From Candidatus Latescibacterota bacterium (GTDB lineage: Bacteria; Latescibacterota; 4484-107; B68-G9), in NCBI GenBank assembly GCA_012962735.1, contig DTXA01000132.1, positions 1 through 6,087 of the forward strand: 6,087 nucleotides of DNA, written 5' to 3'. Made by a program: the position numbers and the translations under genes. This document shows positions 5,857-6,087 of the stretch, piece by piece; the first letter of the stretch is position 1; the number at the start of each line of letters is the position of its first letter. Below the pieces are notes generated by a model. The model saw only the letters and a list, made by a program, of their open reading frames with translations. It did no database searches and had not been told where the DNA came from.

Positions 5857-6087
5857 CTACTTGAGAAGCTTGACCATCACTAAGGCGTCCTCACTTCTGT
5901 AATACCCCTACACACGGCGACGCCGAAGAACCCGTGAGCAAGGTAGAACTTCCTCGCAGCCTCGTTCGATATCCTCACCTCAAGGGTGGCCCTGACGACC
6001 CCGTTACGCCTCGCTTGTTCAAATATATGCCTCAACAGGGCGCTTCGCCCTTCCTGCGGTACGAGCTTTCAACCGCCAAGTTCCCCC
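5857..6087 (-). pseudogene. RimI-like GNAT N-acetyltransferase, C-terminal part, frameshifted
   Basis: Seen: from the window edge the minus strand reads NLAVESSYRRKGEA and soon meets a stop. In the next frame it continues SALLRHIFEQARRNGVV, ATLEVRISNEAARKFYLAHG and FFGVAVCRG. After a second shift near 5903-5910 it ends YYRSEDALVMVKLLK, with TAG at 5857-5859. Known: YRRKG-x-G-x-ALL is the acetyl-CoA pyrophosphate-binding motif, and LEVR-x-SNEAAR-x-FY-x-x-GF followed by a closing YY...EDAL-x-M is the signature of RimI-type protein N-terminal acetyltransferases. About half of a typical 150-residue protein is visible. The first shift lies in the acetyl-CoA loop, exactly at the inverted repeat AGGGCG-CTT-CGCCCT (6037-6051). 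The second needs only one restored base. Because RimI is often conserved and the damage is just two small indels, sequencing or assembly error is a serious alternative to true decay. Confidence 0.75.

Overview
All genes supported here lie on the minus strand; I found none I believe on the plus strand. The window reads as a decaying carbohydrate-use locus of a fairly GC-rich, probably thermophilic prokaryote. The large gene at 1337-3514 encodes most arginines with AGG/AGA and has a strong Shine-Dalgarno, a style seen in hyperthermophilic archaea and in some deep-branching bacteria. A TTGACA/TATCTT promoter-like pair at 5778-5807 leans bacterial. I cannot settle the domain of life from this window.

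In transcription order (right to left): 5857-6087 is the C-terminal part of a RimI-like GNAT acetyltransferase broken by two frameshifts and followed by a weak terminator-like hairpin. Next comes a leader region (5673-5837) with a candidate promoter, one copy of a 60-bp repeat, and a hairpin next to the ribosome-binding site. 4266-5672 is an intact beta-propeller glycoside-hydrolase-like gene (468 aa). 3874-4239 is a wreck of a uroporphyrinogen-decarboxylase-superfamily (URO-D) gene with a large internal deletion. 3539-3831 is the C-terminal stub of a second glycosidase-like gene. 1337-3514 is an intact 725-aa glycoside hydrolase of the 'hypothetical glycosyl hydrolase 6' plus beta-galactosidase-trimerisation type. 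158-1327 is a multiply broken DUF4838-family gene. 1-155 is the start of a putatively secreted CBM9-like protein that runs off the window.

Spacings of 2 to 26 bp between consecutive reading frames look like a former operon. CBM9-like proteins, DUF4838 proteins, URO-D proteins and orphan glycosidases often co-occur in bacterial sugar-degradation loci, so the original job was probably uptake and breakdown of a plant or microbial glycan whose identity I cannot tell. Only the two glycosidase-like genes remain intact.

The strongest oddities are the alternation of intact genes with wrecks, a 60-bp direct repeat (4 mismatches) bracketing about 5.4 kb, a switch of arginine codon usage between the two intact genes, and a run of G/C blocks before the 468-aa gene that could form alternative RNA pairings.
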